From the NCBI RefSeq assembly GCF_001653235.2, contig NC_035796.1:2418001-2482000 (forward strand): a stretch of DNA of 64,000 nucleotides, in the 5' to 3' direction. Below the pieces are notes generated by a model. It was not told where the DNA came from. It worked only from the letters and a program-made list of their open reading frames with translations, and made no database searches. Both the position numbers and the translations under genes were made by a program. Numbering within the stretch: position 1 is the first letter of the stretch; each line of letters opens with the position of its first letter. Positions 11,332-21,647 of the stretch are shown here, piece after piece. This DNA is from Pochonia chlamydosporia 170 (taxonomy: Eukaryota > Ascomycota > Sordariomycetes > Hypocreales > Clavicipitaceae).

Positions 11332-12707
11332 ATGCCGCGCAATCTCGAGAAAAAACCAGATGGCCCGACACAAGAAGATGTGCTCCTCCTTAGTATGAAG
11401 AAGGCCGTTCGTAAGTATGTCAATATCGAGGTGTTGCAGGGAGATTCTGCTGCTAATGCAAAGTTTGGACAGTATCACCTTGTTCAAGAATCAAAAACGC
11501 AGCATTCTTCTAAAGTGTGGCTGGAGGGAGATACGGATTCATGCCGACCCATTTCGCGGTTTATTTAGCGAGGCACATTTTTTGAAGGTAGGAATAAGAA
11601 GAAAGAGTCGCTCCAAACATCAGGATTAGAGCTAACGGATTTTATGCCTAGCTGAACGATGAAGGTGTCACACCGGAGGTCAGAGGCGTTATAATCGAGC
11701 ATCTGCCACGTTTGGTGTTGTTTCTATACACGCAAAGCTACATGACGGAGGAAGAAAAGGCCGGTGAGATGACGTCGAAGACCGGACGGGCCAGGGAGGA
11801 TGTAGAAATGGGAATTCATGCAACTGCGATGCTAATCGGACACACCCTTGGTATTGAGGCGCTCACAATGCTTGCGGCAGGGAGCTTTCCCTCGAGCTCG
11901 GACTATGGCTACCAGGGTGCCGACTATTGGAAGGGGGTCTTGATGGAGAAGCCGCATGAAATTGTCAATTTGGCACGAAGGGCGGGTGGTTCGCCTGCCG
12001 TGTCTCTATCTTCCGGGTTTGCGAAGATTAAGAAATCCCCTTTGTTGCCCTTCAACGAAAACATGGGACCCGTTAATGACAGCATGTCGGGTTATAACGA
12101 GAACACGTTGCCTGTTTATGACAACAAATCGCCGTATAACGAGAATATATTGCCCTACAACGAGAATATGGCGCCCGTTAATGACAACATATGGCCTCTT
12201 AACGACAACATATCGCCGTATAACGAGAACACGTTGCCTGTTAATGAGAATATGTCACCTGTCAATCAAAACATATCGCCCGTCAACGAGAACACCACTT
12301 GGTACAGCCACAATGCCATGGATAACTTTGAGGTATTCAGTTCGCTTCCTTCATGTCCGCAAGGTTGGGACTGTGGCGCTGGGTTGACAGTACCTGACGG
12401 CGACGCTCACTCCTCGGAATTTGAGCATCCCAATCCTGAGCCAGAATGGGCGCCATACGAACCAGAGGTGCCAGGCGGCAATCGACCAGCCACAGGCTCG
12501 CTCGCGCACGAGGACAAACAGCCGAGGAAGAGCAAAAAAGGAGAGAAGAGCCAAAGAGACGAGAGGAGCAAAAGTAAAGAGAGGAGCAAAAAAGAAGAGA
12601 GGAGCAAAAAAAGAGAGAACAGCAAAAAAGAAGAGAGGAGCAAAAGAGAAGAGAGGAGCAAAAAAGAGAAGAAGAGAGCGTATATTGAGGGGTGGCAAGG
12701 TGCATGA
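11332..12707 (+). CDS. BTB/POZ protein with 12 heptapeptide repeats and a Lys/Arg/Ser tail
   Basis: Exons 11332-11414, 11464-11587 and 11652-12707 give 420 aa. The first intron uses a GTATGT donor and an unusually close branch/acceptor (CTAATGCAAAG). The N-terminal half is a BTB domain: VRNLDSITL, then RGLFSEAHFLK, then LPRLVLFLYTQSYM (the F..YLYTG..Y signature) and a helix around HTLGIEALTMLA. From about residue 192 there are 12 tandem 7-aa units of the form N-[DE]-N-x-x-P-[VY]. The last 50 residues are a [ED]RSKK[ER] repeat, highly basic and possibly a nuclear targeting or RNA-contact tail (inference). This is the most typical BTB domain of the four. Confidence 0.75.
12054..12305 (+). repeat. 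12 tandem copies of a 21-nt in-frame unit
   Basis: The units encode NENMGPV, NDSMSGY, NENTLPV, YDNKSPY and so on, twelve in all, without frame breaks. One 21-nt unit (NENTLPV) occurs in two near-identical copies, which indicates recent slippage or unequal exchange. Confidence 0.9.
12559..12680 (+). repeat. 18-nt in-frame repeats encoding ERSKKE-type units
   Basis: About six imperfect units of GAGAGGAGCAAAAAAGAA encode the basic tail of the BTB protein. Strong purine bias is visible on the plus strand. Confidence 0.85.
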
Positions 12708-13350
12708 TGATGAGCGAATGACGGTCAAGACAAGAATGCGGGCAGCTATAAGACGGGGAACGTTGTCGGAAATAATTAGGATTAATGAATCTGCTTACAA
12801 TCATTGGCGCACAAATTGGCGAATTTCTCACAATTTGAGTGCTTTTGGCGATCAATTGATGACAAGCTGTAAAATCGCATTTGCACCTCATAACAACACC
12901 ATTCAGACAAATAACCACATCAAGCATCCAACAATTCGCCAACAGAACACATCGCACAAACGTCCACATTATTGGCTCGACCTCTAACCAACCTGCCGAT
13001 CTGCCGCATGGTGGCTGCACCAACACAGATAAAAATCGTTGTGGCGTTGCCTCCCAAACCTACACATGTCAACCAGTTCGTATTTTTGCCTAGGCACACA
13101 AAGTGGCCAGCGACGCCGTCAAACACAAAAAATCAAGCCGCTAGACCAGGCGATAATGCACCTCGTAATGGATGACTAATATCTCACGCGTCAAAACTTG
13201 ACTTGATCGGAATGTGTTTCGATCGATTTGATGCAGTGGGGATTCCTGTACTTAAGGCCAGCTAGTGTTTCCGACTAGACCGGACTTCGGACCTCGTGGC
13301 ATTTGTTGTATTTTTGTAAACATTTCATACCACAAATCGGTGCGGTTGCG
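12708..13350. other. Intergenic, no gene seen
   Basis: The stretch lies between the last BTB gene and the ceramidase. Open frames here are short and include the antisense of the basic repeat. The promoter of the ceramidase gene should lie in the 3' part. Confidence 0.5.
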
Positions 13351-14502
13351 ATGGACGGGACGGGTGTGAAGCCCTTTTGGGGTGCACCGACTTCATATTT
13401 AAAGTAGGTTCTGAAGTAATTTGGGCATGGCATTGAGATATCTTGCTTATGTGTTTTAGCTTTTGTGAAGAGGTACGTCATCGTCGTGTCTCATCTGTGA
13501 CTACGACTAACCACCAGCAGGATTATGTTGTGACGCGGTATATTGCCGAGTTTATCAATACGTTAAGCAGTCTGGTATACGGTTGGTCAAGTCGTCAATT
13601 ATTTGTCTACTAGGTGCGTAGACTGACAATCGCAGTGGCATACGGCATCTACGGCCTCACCCATGGCCGCAAAAATGGCTCGCGTCTCATTTCGTACTGC
13701 GGACTCATTGGCGTGGGAGTCTGCTCAGCAGGCTATCATATGACGCTGAAATATCACACCCAAATGTGTAAGCTCTTCTGATATCCTTTCCCACCGAGTT
13801 CTAACATATTCCAGCCGACGAGTTGTCGATGCATCTCTTGACGACCCCACTTCTATACCGCATCTTGACATTCAACAAGTCGCAGCAGTATACTAGAACA
13901 GTCGGTGTTGTTCTTTTTGTGCTTTTTACCGTTGTAATGGCTACGCATATGCTCATGGACGAATTTCTCCTGCATGCCACGGCATTTGGCTTTGCGGTGT
14001 ACATGATTGCGACGAGGGTCATGAAGCTGATTCCCCAGCAAGTGAGGGATCCGCACATTAGAACGAGCGTGAAGAGGATTGCTAGATTCGGGACGAGTAA
14101 GGTACCCTGAGATCCCATGTCCAGAAGGACCGGCTAACGTGTGTCTAGTTTCCTTCGGGTTTGGCTTTTTCGTGTGGTTGATTGACGAGTGGGCGTGTAG
14201 CATGCTGAACAGCTCGCGACAGGTGGTCGGTTTGCCTTTGGCTTTCTTCTTGGAGCTACACGGATGGTAAGTACATCATCCCTGGCTGCTGAATCATACT
14301 TCTAATAGACGTGCAAAGGTGGCATATTTTTACTGCGATTGGAGGGTATACTGCCGTAGCGCTGGTCGATGAAATAACCTCTGGTGAAGTGACCGCCGAC
14401 CCTGCGCCCCTACTCGCCTGGCCTGTCCCGTTTGCGGCAAAACATGTGCCGGGACTTCTGTCACCTTCTCTGGCGAACGGAGTCAATGGTAAATCGCATT
14501 AG
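13351..14502 (+). CDS. Alkaline ceramidase (YPC1/YDC1 family)
   Basis: Seven exons close in frame to 280 aa: 13351-13403, 13460-13472, 13521-13581, 13636-13767, 13815-14096, 14149-14266 and 14319-14502. The family hydrolyses ceramides to sphingoid base and fatty acid in the ER/Golgi membrane. Visible family marks are the start FWGAPTSYLNFCEEDY, a first membrane segment near IAEFINTLSS, the YHMTLK segment, SDELSMHL, HMLMDEFLLHATAF and the ELHGWWHIFTAIGGY block. Conserved His/Asp/Ser residues of the zinc-dependent CREST-type active site fall in these blocks. About seven membrane segments are expected. The second exon is only 13 nt (C TTT TGT GAA GAG), which automated prediction may miss. The residue pattern makes the identification firm. 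Confidence 0.93.
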
Positions 14503-15859
14503 GGTTAGTACAGGGACCAAGTGTGCAGATGTCGGCTGGTAGAAGAATCTCAATCAGGGAGGGTTAAAGCCAGAGCCGTGGATCATGACCCTTGCTTCTC
14601 AGGATCTATAGACTGGAAGATTGAAAACTGGCCATTACGGACGCAATTGCAGCTAGAGCAAACATAGCGAATCCTTATAGACGAATGACGATGGCGAGAT
14701 ACAATACTCACTGCGTTACACAATACGAGACCATGGAATATAGTCTGCAGCCCTGTAGGGATGTTTTAAGCTCCTTGTCTCCCGGTGGAGATCGCATCAA
14801 CGAGCCGAATTAACCGAGCATAACACGAAGCTCAGTGTCTTGTTCTGGAAGCACTGGATTTCGACATGGTTTGCTCGGAGGAATTACTGTCCGATCTGAT
14901 GAAGGGGCTCAGCGTGGGCATCCTTCGCTCCAGTCGTACAGATGTCGGTTGTACCATCTCAATATTGACCGAATGTGCTTGCTGGTTGTGTGGCTTTCGG
15001 ATCGCTATTTGTCCATGGCTTCAACTCTCTTGTCTCGTCATTTTCTGGTTATAATTGAACCCGTTGACCATGATGTATGTGAATAGTCGACGCGACCATA
15101 TGCTTTATGGCCGAGCTCTCGGGGATAAAGCTTCGAGTCTCGCGGGTGACGGCGCAAAGAGGAGTGCAGCATGCTGATTTGCACTGCAGCCCAGAATCCG
15201 TATCTCTTGATGCTGGCGATATGACCCCCAACTATGCGGACGTTCGCCGACATGAATCTGGTGAAATTGAGCGGAATTTGGCCAAGTTGGAAATGGAGAC
15301 AAGATATCTAAGACGAAATGATTGACATTGCGAGCGGTTGCATGTTTGTAGCCAAGTTCAAATGTTGCCTTGGTGGTGATGACGGAGTCTCCATGCTGCG
15401 ACTGGGAATCAAGTGCGTAGACATCACGGCTCCGAGCTAGGCCACGGCACAGCCATTGATAACCACGCTGATTGCAAAGACAGTTTGATGCAACTGCGAT
15501 TTGAACAGTTTAAAGCACAGAAGCATCGCAGGCACGTTGTCCCAGATATTGTCTGGCGAAATTGAAGAAGTGCATCTGTTGACACTCAAATAATAAGTGG
15601 ACCCCCATCCATCACCAACACGCCATTGGCTCCAACAGCACCCCTACAAAGCCACCCCTTATGTAAGCCAACTTCTGAGCTTTGCACCAAAAACTTCAAA
15701 ATCGACCAGCTTTCACATCCCATCACGAGGACACACGACACGGCAACGCACCACCTCCCGCGCCAATTGCAGGTGCCGTTGGCCAATTCACACTCACTCA
15801 CCCATAAACCAAACCACTCTCCTCATCCAACCTCACGAACCGACACCCACACACTCACA
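14503..15859. other. Intergenic, no gene seen
   Basis: Overlapping short frames at 14835-15325 on both strands look random. The part 15600-15859 is C/A-rich and pyrimidine-rich, as expected for the 5' leader of the ribosomal protein gene that follows. Confidence 0.55.
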
Positions 15860-16477
15860 ATGGATATCCGATCCCTCGCCCGCCCCGTAGCCCAGCTACT
15901 CACCTCGCGCTGCCACCAGCCTCTCCTCCTCCAGCGCGGCCACAAAACAACCGCCCGCACAAAGCGAGCCCTCAAAATCGCCCCCCACGACTCCTTCCTC
16001 CCCAGCCGGACGACGCCCTTCCCCGCCGCCGACAGCATCATCTACAACCCCCCCGCGTCAGAGGCATCCCCAGCACACACCCCCTTCATCTTCCTGCCGA
16101 GCAGCGACCCCCGAAAATCAGCACTCCTCCGGATGCGTAGCGGCGGTTCTACCCTCGATAATGTCGCGGAGGCAGGTCTGCCGCCCAAGATGCGGTACAA
16201 GCATCGGCGCCCGCGGTATAATCTCAAGGAGGAAGATGTCGAGGAGATGAAGAGGCTTCGGGCGGAGGACCCCCTTACGTGGAGTGTGGGCAAGCTGGCG
16301 CAGAAGTTTGACTGCTCGGAGGTGTTTGTCAAGATGGCGGCTCCGGCGTCGCAGGAGCATCGGGAGTGGTTGAAGGGGAAGCTGGAGAGGAAGATGGCGA
16401 GGTGGGGGCCGAAGAAGACGCAGGCGAGGGAGGATCGGAAGAGGAGGGCGGAGATGGTGTACCGGGGGGAATTATAA
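15860..16477 (+). CDS. MRPL20: Mitochondrial large-subunit ribosomal protein mL58 (MRPL20 family)
   Basis: A single exon encodes 205 aa. The N-terminus (MDIRSLARPVAQLL..) is basic and lacks acids, fitting a mitochondrial presequence. The centre has the family pattern STLDNVAEAGLPPKMRYKHRRPRYNL followed by a helix with EMKRLRAEDPLTWSVGKLAQKFDCSEVFVK, which I recall from fungal mL58. The C-terminus is a long basic helix ending in RKRRAEMVYRGEL. Codon use is strongly C-ending in the first 90 codons, like an expressed housekeeping gene. The frame stays open upstream to 15626, but ATG 15860 sits in an A/C-rich context and starts the presequence, so I chose it. Confidence 0.9.
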   Translation: MDIRSLARPVAQLLTSRCHQPLLLQRGHKTTARTKRALKIAPHDSFLPSRTTPFPAADSIIYNPPASEASPAHTPFIFLPSSDPRKSALLRMRSGGSTLDNVAEAGLPPKMRYKHRRPRYNLKEEDVEEMKRLRAEDPLTWSVGKLAQKFDCSEVFVKMAAPASQEHREWLKGKLERKMARWGPKKTQAREDRKRRAEMVYRGEL

Positions 16478-16792
16478 TCGACGATTACTGCATCAGCTAG
16501 TTAGAACAATGTACAATTCTATACTATGGGGGAGGACACATGTAGGATATGGATAGGATCTATGGGGAGGAGTTCATCATTGCAAAAGGGGAAGCTGGAA
16601 TTCATGTATAAAACAATCTGGATGCATAGGCAGATACCACTACTTCTACAATGCATTGTTTACAACAGGGACTAGTCCCCCTTCATGTTTGTTGTTTGTG
16701 GAATTGCGGGTTACATCTTAACAAAAGCATTGGTGTTGGAGCAGTCATATTAATCCCATCGAAGAACGCCTAACATACCAGATTCATAAACA
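16478..16792. other. Convergent 3' flanks
   Basis: This 315-nt stretch separates the 3' ends of the mL58 gene and the minus-strand F-box gene. I see no further gene. Confidence 0.6.
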
Positions 16793-18329
16793 TTACAGGG
16801 CACACTGGCGGTTTCCGCAACCGCTAAACGACGAACCCTTTTCGTTACTAACGTCTTTTTTCCCCGGAATTACCCTCCAGCACCAGCCGCACCAACTCCG
16901 GGCACAGCCTTTGATTTCCGACTCTAGCACGCGGCCACCAAAGCCCTTCTCGTCGTCCCATTCCGGGACGCAGGCGCCAATTCGAACCATGCGAACGAGC
17001 TTGCGCTTGACCCGGCCACCAATTCCTTCAATCTCATGTCGTTCATACCCAGGACCCAGCTGGGGCGATGGAGTTCGTTCATGGCGCTCTTCTTCAATTA
17101 ACGCTCCAAGGGGAGTGGCAGGCCCAAAGGGTGATCCGGCGGGACTATCAGACACACCCAATGCAGGAGGCGAAGGAGTTGACGTTGTTGTCCATACTGG
17201 AGGCTCATTGACCCATGGAGCCGTGCCGCTGTCACGAGCGTCCTGGGCGTCGCAGTCGACTTCTTGTTCGCGATCTTTGGCAGCGAGACACTCTTCGCCT
17301 CGACCACAAATTACACCACGATCTCCGTCTCCGATGCCGGTGCCTAGTCCACCAAGCACCTCGCCATATTGATTGCGCCACCGCCATATGCTAGGGAACG
17401 CAATTCACTTAGTATAATCATCCTTGCGGTTCGCATGGTGCTGGGAACACACTCACCTTCGATACTCATGATCTGCCCCCCGGATGCTTCTACCGCACGG
17501 CTGGCATAGCCAGACACCCGCCGTTTCGCATTTGCAAAGCGATTGTTGCACGGCGTCGGAGTCAAACGGTAAGTTAGGGTCGAGACGTGGAATCGCCAAT
17601 GCTGCGATAGGTGCTTTGATGCACGTTCTACACAACCTACGGTGTCTCTCGCGGAGAGCAACAGGTGCAGGTGGCTTTATTGAACAGTTCTGAGGCCACA
17701 ATCGTTAGCACGATATGGCAAGCTTGGTCAAGGTTCCAAACTGTGCTATGCAGATGATTGACCTACTCGGCAGATCACTTCGCCACACTTTCTGCATTCA
17801 TCGACCATGTCGCGGGCGCAGCTACCGGATTTGCCGTTATAGCTCCGTCCGTCTTCCATGTAATGCCAGTTGCTTGCTCGAGCACGATAGCGAAGCAATT
17901 CATCAGCATTTACAGCATTTTCCTCGTTGGAGCAATGTAACGTCGAGGTCAGGAGAACGTTGCGGTATTGAATGAGGCCATCGTGTACCGAACGACACGA
18001 GCGTGCTAGGGCATCTAACGTATTCAGATCGATGGACGAGACGATTGAAGCAATGATACTACAGCGGATGTGTTAATCGGGGAATTGCAAGGGCACAGAG
18101 GAGGCAATTGCCCGGTAGTCATGAAAGGCTGGGAGAAAACATACGGATAACATTGGAACGCTCTCGCGATTGACTCTGAGCAATGAGTAGAAACAGAAGG
18201 CATCGCCGGAGGCTCACTAGCTTTAATCTGCACTTGAGCCTTTGCTTGTAGTGTCTGTGTAATCAAGTCTTCAGGCGGGTGACTAGCGCCATCGTCGCCA
18301 TCTTCTTCTAAATCAACGAATCGTGCCAT
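16793..18329 (-). CDS. F-box-like protein with cysteine-rich zinc modules
   Basis: Four exons on the minus strand, 18145-18329, 17767-18058, 17457-17689 and 16793-17390, give 435 aa with all joints in frame. Residues about 55-85 have an F-box-like pattern (IIASIVSSIDLNTLDALARSCRSVHDGLIQY). The next 120 residues hold a cysteine array: CRKCGEVICRNCSIKPP, RRLCRTC, CKCETAGVWLCQPCGRSI, then CGRGEECL and CDAQD, fitting several zinc-binding sites. The C-terminus ends with GCARSWCGWCWRV and a final cysteine-rich tail. F-box proteins recruit substrates to SCF ubiquitin ligases; the cysteine modules may contact substrates (inference). I know close relatives among Hypocreales only as hypothetical F-box proteins. 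Confidence 0.82.
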
Positions 18330-19438
18330 TGTCTAGAACTACTCGGATGCGTGCTACTGAAATGCCGATGACAGACGATGAAGTGACGTGTAGACTAGGC
18401 GTGGGGCCGTGGATCGACAAACGGAGACCTCGAGCCTGTATGAGGTGACGACGAAGAAGGGAAGAAAAGGAAAGGTCTTAAAGAACGATGCTTGATATTG
18501 ATGGAGCCATTGCAGTGGCCGGTATGTACATCAACTACGCGGTTGAGAATTGGACAGGATGAAGGTGAAGAAGACCAAACACGAGGAGTCGAGTTGACAC
18601 ATGGGAACAGCTCAAGGTGGGTTAGGCGTTGGAAAGCTTGGTCTCGTGCCTCTTGGATCTCCACTAGGCGCCCAGATAAGGGCGTCAAAGGCGTGAAGAA
18701 TGTTGGCGCCAGTTGATCAGTTGACGCCAAGCACAGCACGAATAGCCCGGAACTACGACGGGCCAAGAGCCGGAGCCGATCCTCCCCCCGCATCAATTGG
18801 ACCACCGCTACTCAGGTGGCAGGCGCAATGCATGGCGTTGGGCGGCGCAGTGGTGCGCGGAGGGGTTGGAGGGGAAGGAAGGAGCCTGGAATGAGGTAAA
18901 ACAGCACTTGACCAGTCAACTGGTCTCATGGATCGCACCTGCCGCCCTCTGCGTCCTGCACCCAGTATTTACCCCTCAACTCGAGACCAGTTTGGTGTCT
19001 GGGGCTTCATGAGAGATGCGTTTGTTCCCTTGCCAGGATGCAGCTGTACTACAAATGAAGCTCGTCAAGCACATTAATGCTCGTTTGCACGCCCTAAGAC
19101 CTTCAGTATGAACCAAACTCCCGCCGCCCCTATCCCAAGCAAGGCCACATCCTTCAATGGTGCGGATATCACATCCAGGGAAAACAAACCACCTGACGTG
19201 TCACTTACGTTGAGACTTTCACTACGTGGAACAAGGCATTTACAGTGAGATTCGTCTATGACCTCTTTCTATTTGCCATACCCCATGCTCTATGTCTATT
19301 CTATCATTTGAGTCTATGCTTCATTCTATCATTGATGCTTCTAAACGCTGCAACGCCCGCAAAAACTTCCCGAAAATCACGAACACCATGGCACTTCTCA
19401 CCTCGAACCCAATGCAATAAACAACATACCAAAACACA
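18330..19438. other. Intergenic, no gene seen
   Basis: Upstream of the F-box gene and downstream of the methyltransferase. A 136-codon minus-strand frame at 18395-18805 has low-complexity Ser/Pro content and is probably leader sequence. Confidence 0.5.
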
Positions 19439-20608
19439 TCAGGACCAACCTATTTCAAAGAGTTTGTACCCGACTTCATCCGCTCGTCCAACTGCGCCCT
19501 TCTTCTCGATCCGCTGCACTGACAATATGCTGAGCACTTTGCCGTCCTTCCGCCTGCACTTCTCCTTGTCTTGGAACACCGTCTCAACCGTGTCACTGAT
19601 GCCTGCGAACTTTCCGTTTGGTCTGACCGATACCATCAACCAGAACACTCCATCATCGGCAAGAAGGGAGCCGGCACAATCTCGCAACCACGCAGCGTGT
19701 TCGGGGGCGTACGTCACATCAGCTGCTATGAGCATGTCCGCTGGCAGGTCGAGAGGCGCTTCTCGTGATGGCGCGGACCAATCAAGATGGCATGTTTTAA
19801 TCGGTGCTGCTTCTGGTGTCTTGGCCATGTGCGAGATGATATTGGCCTCTAGGTTTGACAAGACGCTGGGGTGATAATCCGTTGCGATGAGAGTTGGCCG
19901 AGCTTTGGTGATGTGTGGCATGAGTCTTGACAGAAACAAACTGACAAGTCCCGTTCCTGCTCCAAGTTCAATAATTCGACTTGATGAAGACAGGCGCTCG
20001 GTTGTCAACCTGAAACCCTCTGGGGCCCTGGATATCTTTTCTGAGAGTGCGATTGACGCACCCCAAGTCTGCAACCCGACGTCCGTATGGTCATCTCCAG
20101 TTTGCATCGGCGTGTCATACAGCTCGACGTTGATTTTGACGCTTTGGTCGTCCCTAAAGGAGAAGGAAAAGTCCCTGGTCATACCGAAGTCTTCATCCTC
20201 AACGGGCTCCTCTTCTTTTTCTTTACGATTCAAGTACGCAAGTATCGAGCATGCCTCGTCAACGAATCGTTCTGAGACGCTCTCATCCACCGAGAGCTCA
20301 TAAGCACGTCCAATGAACCCAGTCAACCAACGCACAGCAAAGTTGCGCTCGAAATCATCGCACCTTAAAGGCTCAAACTCGAATTCATCTTCCTCATCTG
20401 CGTCTGCTTCGGAAGCATAACCGGAATCGGTGGCCGTTGAGTTCCCCCTGTTGCCTGTCTGAAAGTCGAGCAGCGTTGGCAACGGGAAAAACAAACTGTG
20501 CAAGTCACGGAGTGCGCCTCCAATTTGAGCAGCATTCAACGCAGCCAGTTCCCGCAAGGACGGCAAACTCGTCGATGGTAGCTTCGGATTCCGGCCCTTG
20601 ATTGTCAT
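19439..20608 (-). CDS. SAM-dependent protein-lysine methyltransferase, family 16 (EFM2/EEF2KMT type)
   Basis: A single exon encodes 389 aa. An N-terminal helical region precedes the Rossmann methyltransferase fold. Motif I is RIIELGAGTGLVSLFLS (about residues 222-238). The post-I acidic residue is in LIATDYHPSVLSNLEANI, and motif IV-like sequence is LIAADVTYAPEHAAWL. The segment GLQTWGASIALSE just before motif I is typical of this family (VGLQ.W.A...L). Family members methylate lysines of elongation factors or other chaperone/translation proteins in the cytosol. Which target applies here cannot be read from the sequence. ATG 20606-20608 is the first in-frame ATG. Confidence 0.85.
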   Translation of the reverse strand: MTIKGRNPKLPSTSLPSLRELAALNAAQIGGALRDLHSLFFPLPTLLDFQTGNRGNSTATDSGYASEADADEEDEFEFEPLRCDDFERNFAVRWLTGFIGRAYELSVDESVSERFVDEACSILAYLNRKEKEEEPVEDEDFGMTRDFSFSFRDDQSVKINVELYDTPMQTGDDHTDVGLQTWGASIALSEKISRAPEGFRLTTERLSSSSRIIELGAGTGLVSLFLSRLMPHITKARPTLIATDYHPSVLSNLEANIISHMAKTPEAAPIKTCHLDWSAPSREAPLDLPADMLIAADVTYAPEHAAWLRDCAGSLLADDGVFWLMVSVRPNGKFAGISDTVETVFQDKEKCRRKDGKVLSILSVQRIEKKGAVGRADEVGYKLFEIGWS

Positions 20609-21647
20609 TGCGACTTTTCGGGGTGATGCGAGGCTCGCCTAATGCACTACAGAAGCCTAGGTTTGTATTCTCTGTGAAGCCCGCCCCAGGTCTGTTTGCA
20701 GCTATTGTTATTGCATATCCATGGTGAGAAATGAGTGATGTTGATTGATATGTTTGGGAGTGCGAGCGCACCATAGAATGTTTGCTTATAAGCCCACGTG
20801 GGTCGAGTCAGTATCGTGGAAAATTTTTGACGCCTTCGTGGGGCCAAGGGTCTGGCCGTTATGAGGGTTCCTGGCCTAAGCAAAGCACCCACTATGTTCC
20901 CGGATGATATCCGAGAGGGAATTTGACTGTTGACGAAGGATAGCAAAGTAATGACCCCCATGCAAGTGTTTTGGCGCTGTTGAAGCGATGTTTTCACGTT
21001 TTCGACGACGACGTATATTTTGGGTCTGGGCATGGCCGTGGCGATGCCTTCATTATTGCCACAGGGGACAAGTGACCCTTTTTTTTTTTTTTTTTTTTTT
21101 TTCACGAAGCGGCCACTTTGTTATACACACCAAGACACCAGTGATCATTTGAATACACGAAGAGTTTCACATGTCATGATGGCATTCCATGACCCGGTGC
21201 TTGGGATACACCGAACCACAGGAGGCAACACTGTCAGAGTTCGTGCAAGATCGATAGCCTTTGCCACGACTAGGTCTCCACAAAACCTTCTCTCCAGCTT
21301 TTCAGGGTCTCGTGAACCTTGTTCCGTCCTTGAATCCAAGATCACTGGCTGTGATGATGGGTTGACCCATCCAGGACGTTTGTTGACCGAGTATGGGGTA
21401 CTCCATAATTCTCATTGAATTGCAAGAAGCTGGGATGACATCTCGACCAGTTGGATTGATAAGACAGTCTTTCAAAAATTATAATGCGCAGTCGTCATGG
21501 CGTGGATTACGAATGCCGAAATTCTGTCTCTCAAGTCTAATGCTAACTAGAGATCTATGAATGCTAATATGCTCTACTGGTACGCTTAAATATGCTGCAT
21601 AGAGAGTAACGCCTAGCGCCGCGTTCTGAAATTGCTTCCAGTGAAGT
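20609..21647. other. Intergenic with a poly(T) run
   Basis: Holds the presumed promoter of the methyltransferase, a run of 24 T at 21079-21102 and no convincing gene. Confidence 0.5.
21079..21102 (+). repeat. Poly(T) run of 24
   Basis: An uninterrupted T run in intergenic DNA. No flanking target-site duplication or element is apparent to the eye. Confidence 0.9.

Noticed and set aside
12337..13026. 229-codon minus-strand frame with Leu/Phe/Ser-rich repeats
   Set aside because: It is the reverse complement of the purine-rich basic repeat of the BTB gene; the membrane-like look is an artefact of that repeat.
15626..15859. N-terminal extension of the mL58 frame
   Set aside because: Low-complexity Pro/Thr/His content typical of a leader; the presequence begins at 15860.
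18395..18805. 136-codon minus-strand frame
   Set aside because: No motif, lies in the likely promoter of the F-box gene, biased Ser/Pro composition.
20647..21105. 152-codon minus-strand frame starting in the poly(T) run
   Set aside because: The poly-Lys start comes from the homopolymer; the rest has no family pattern.
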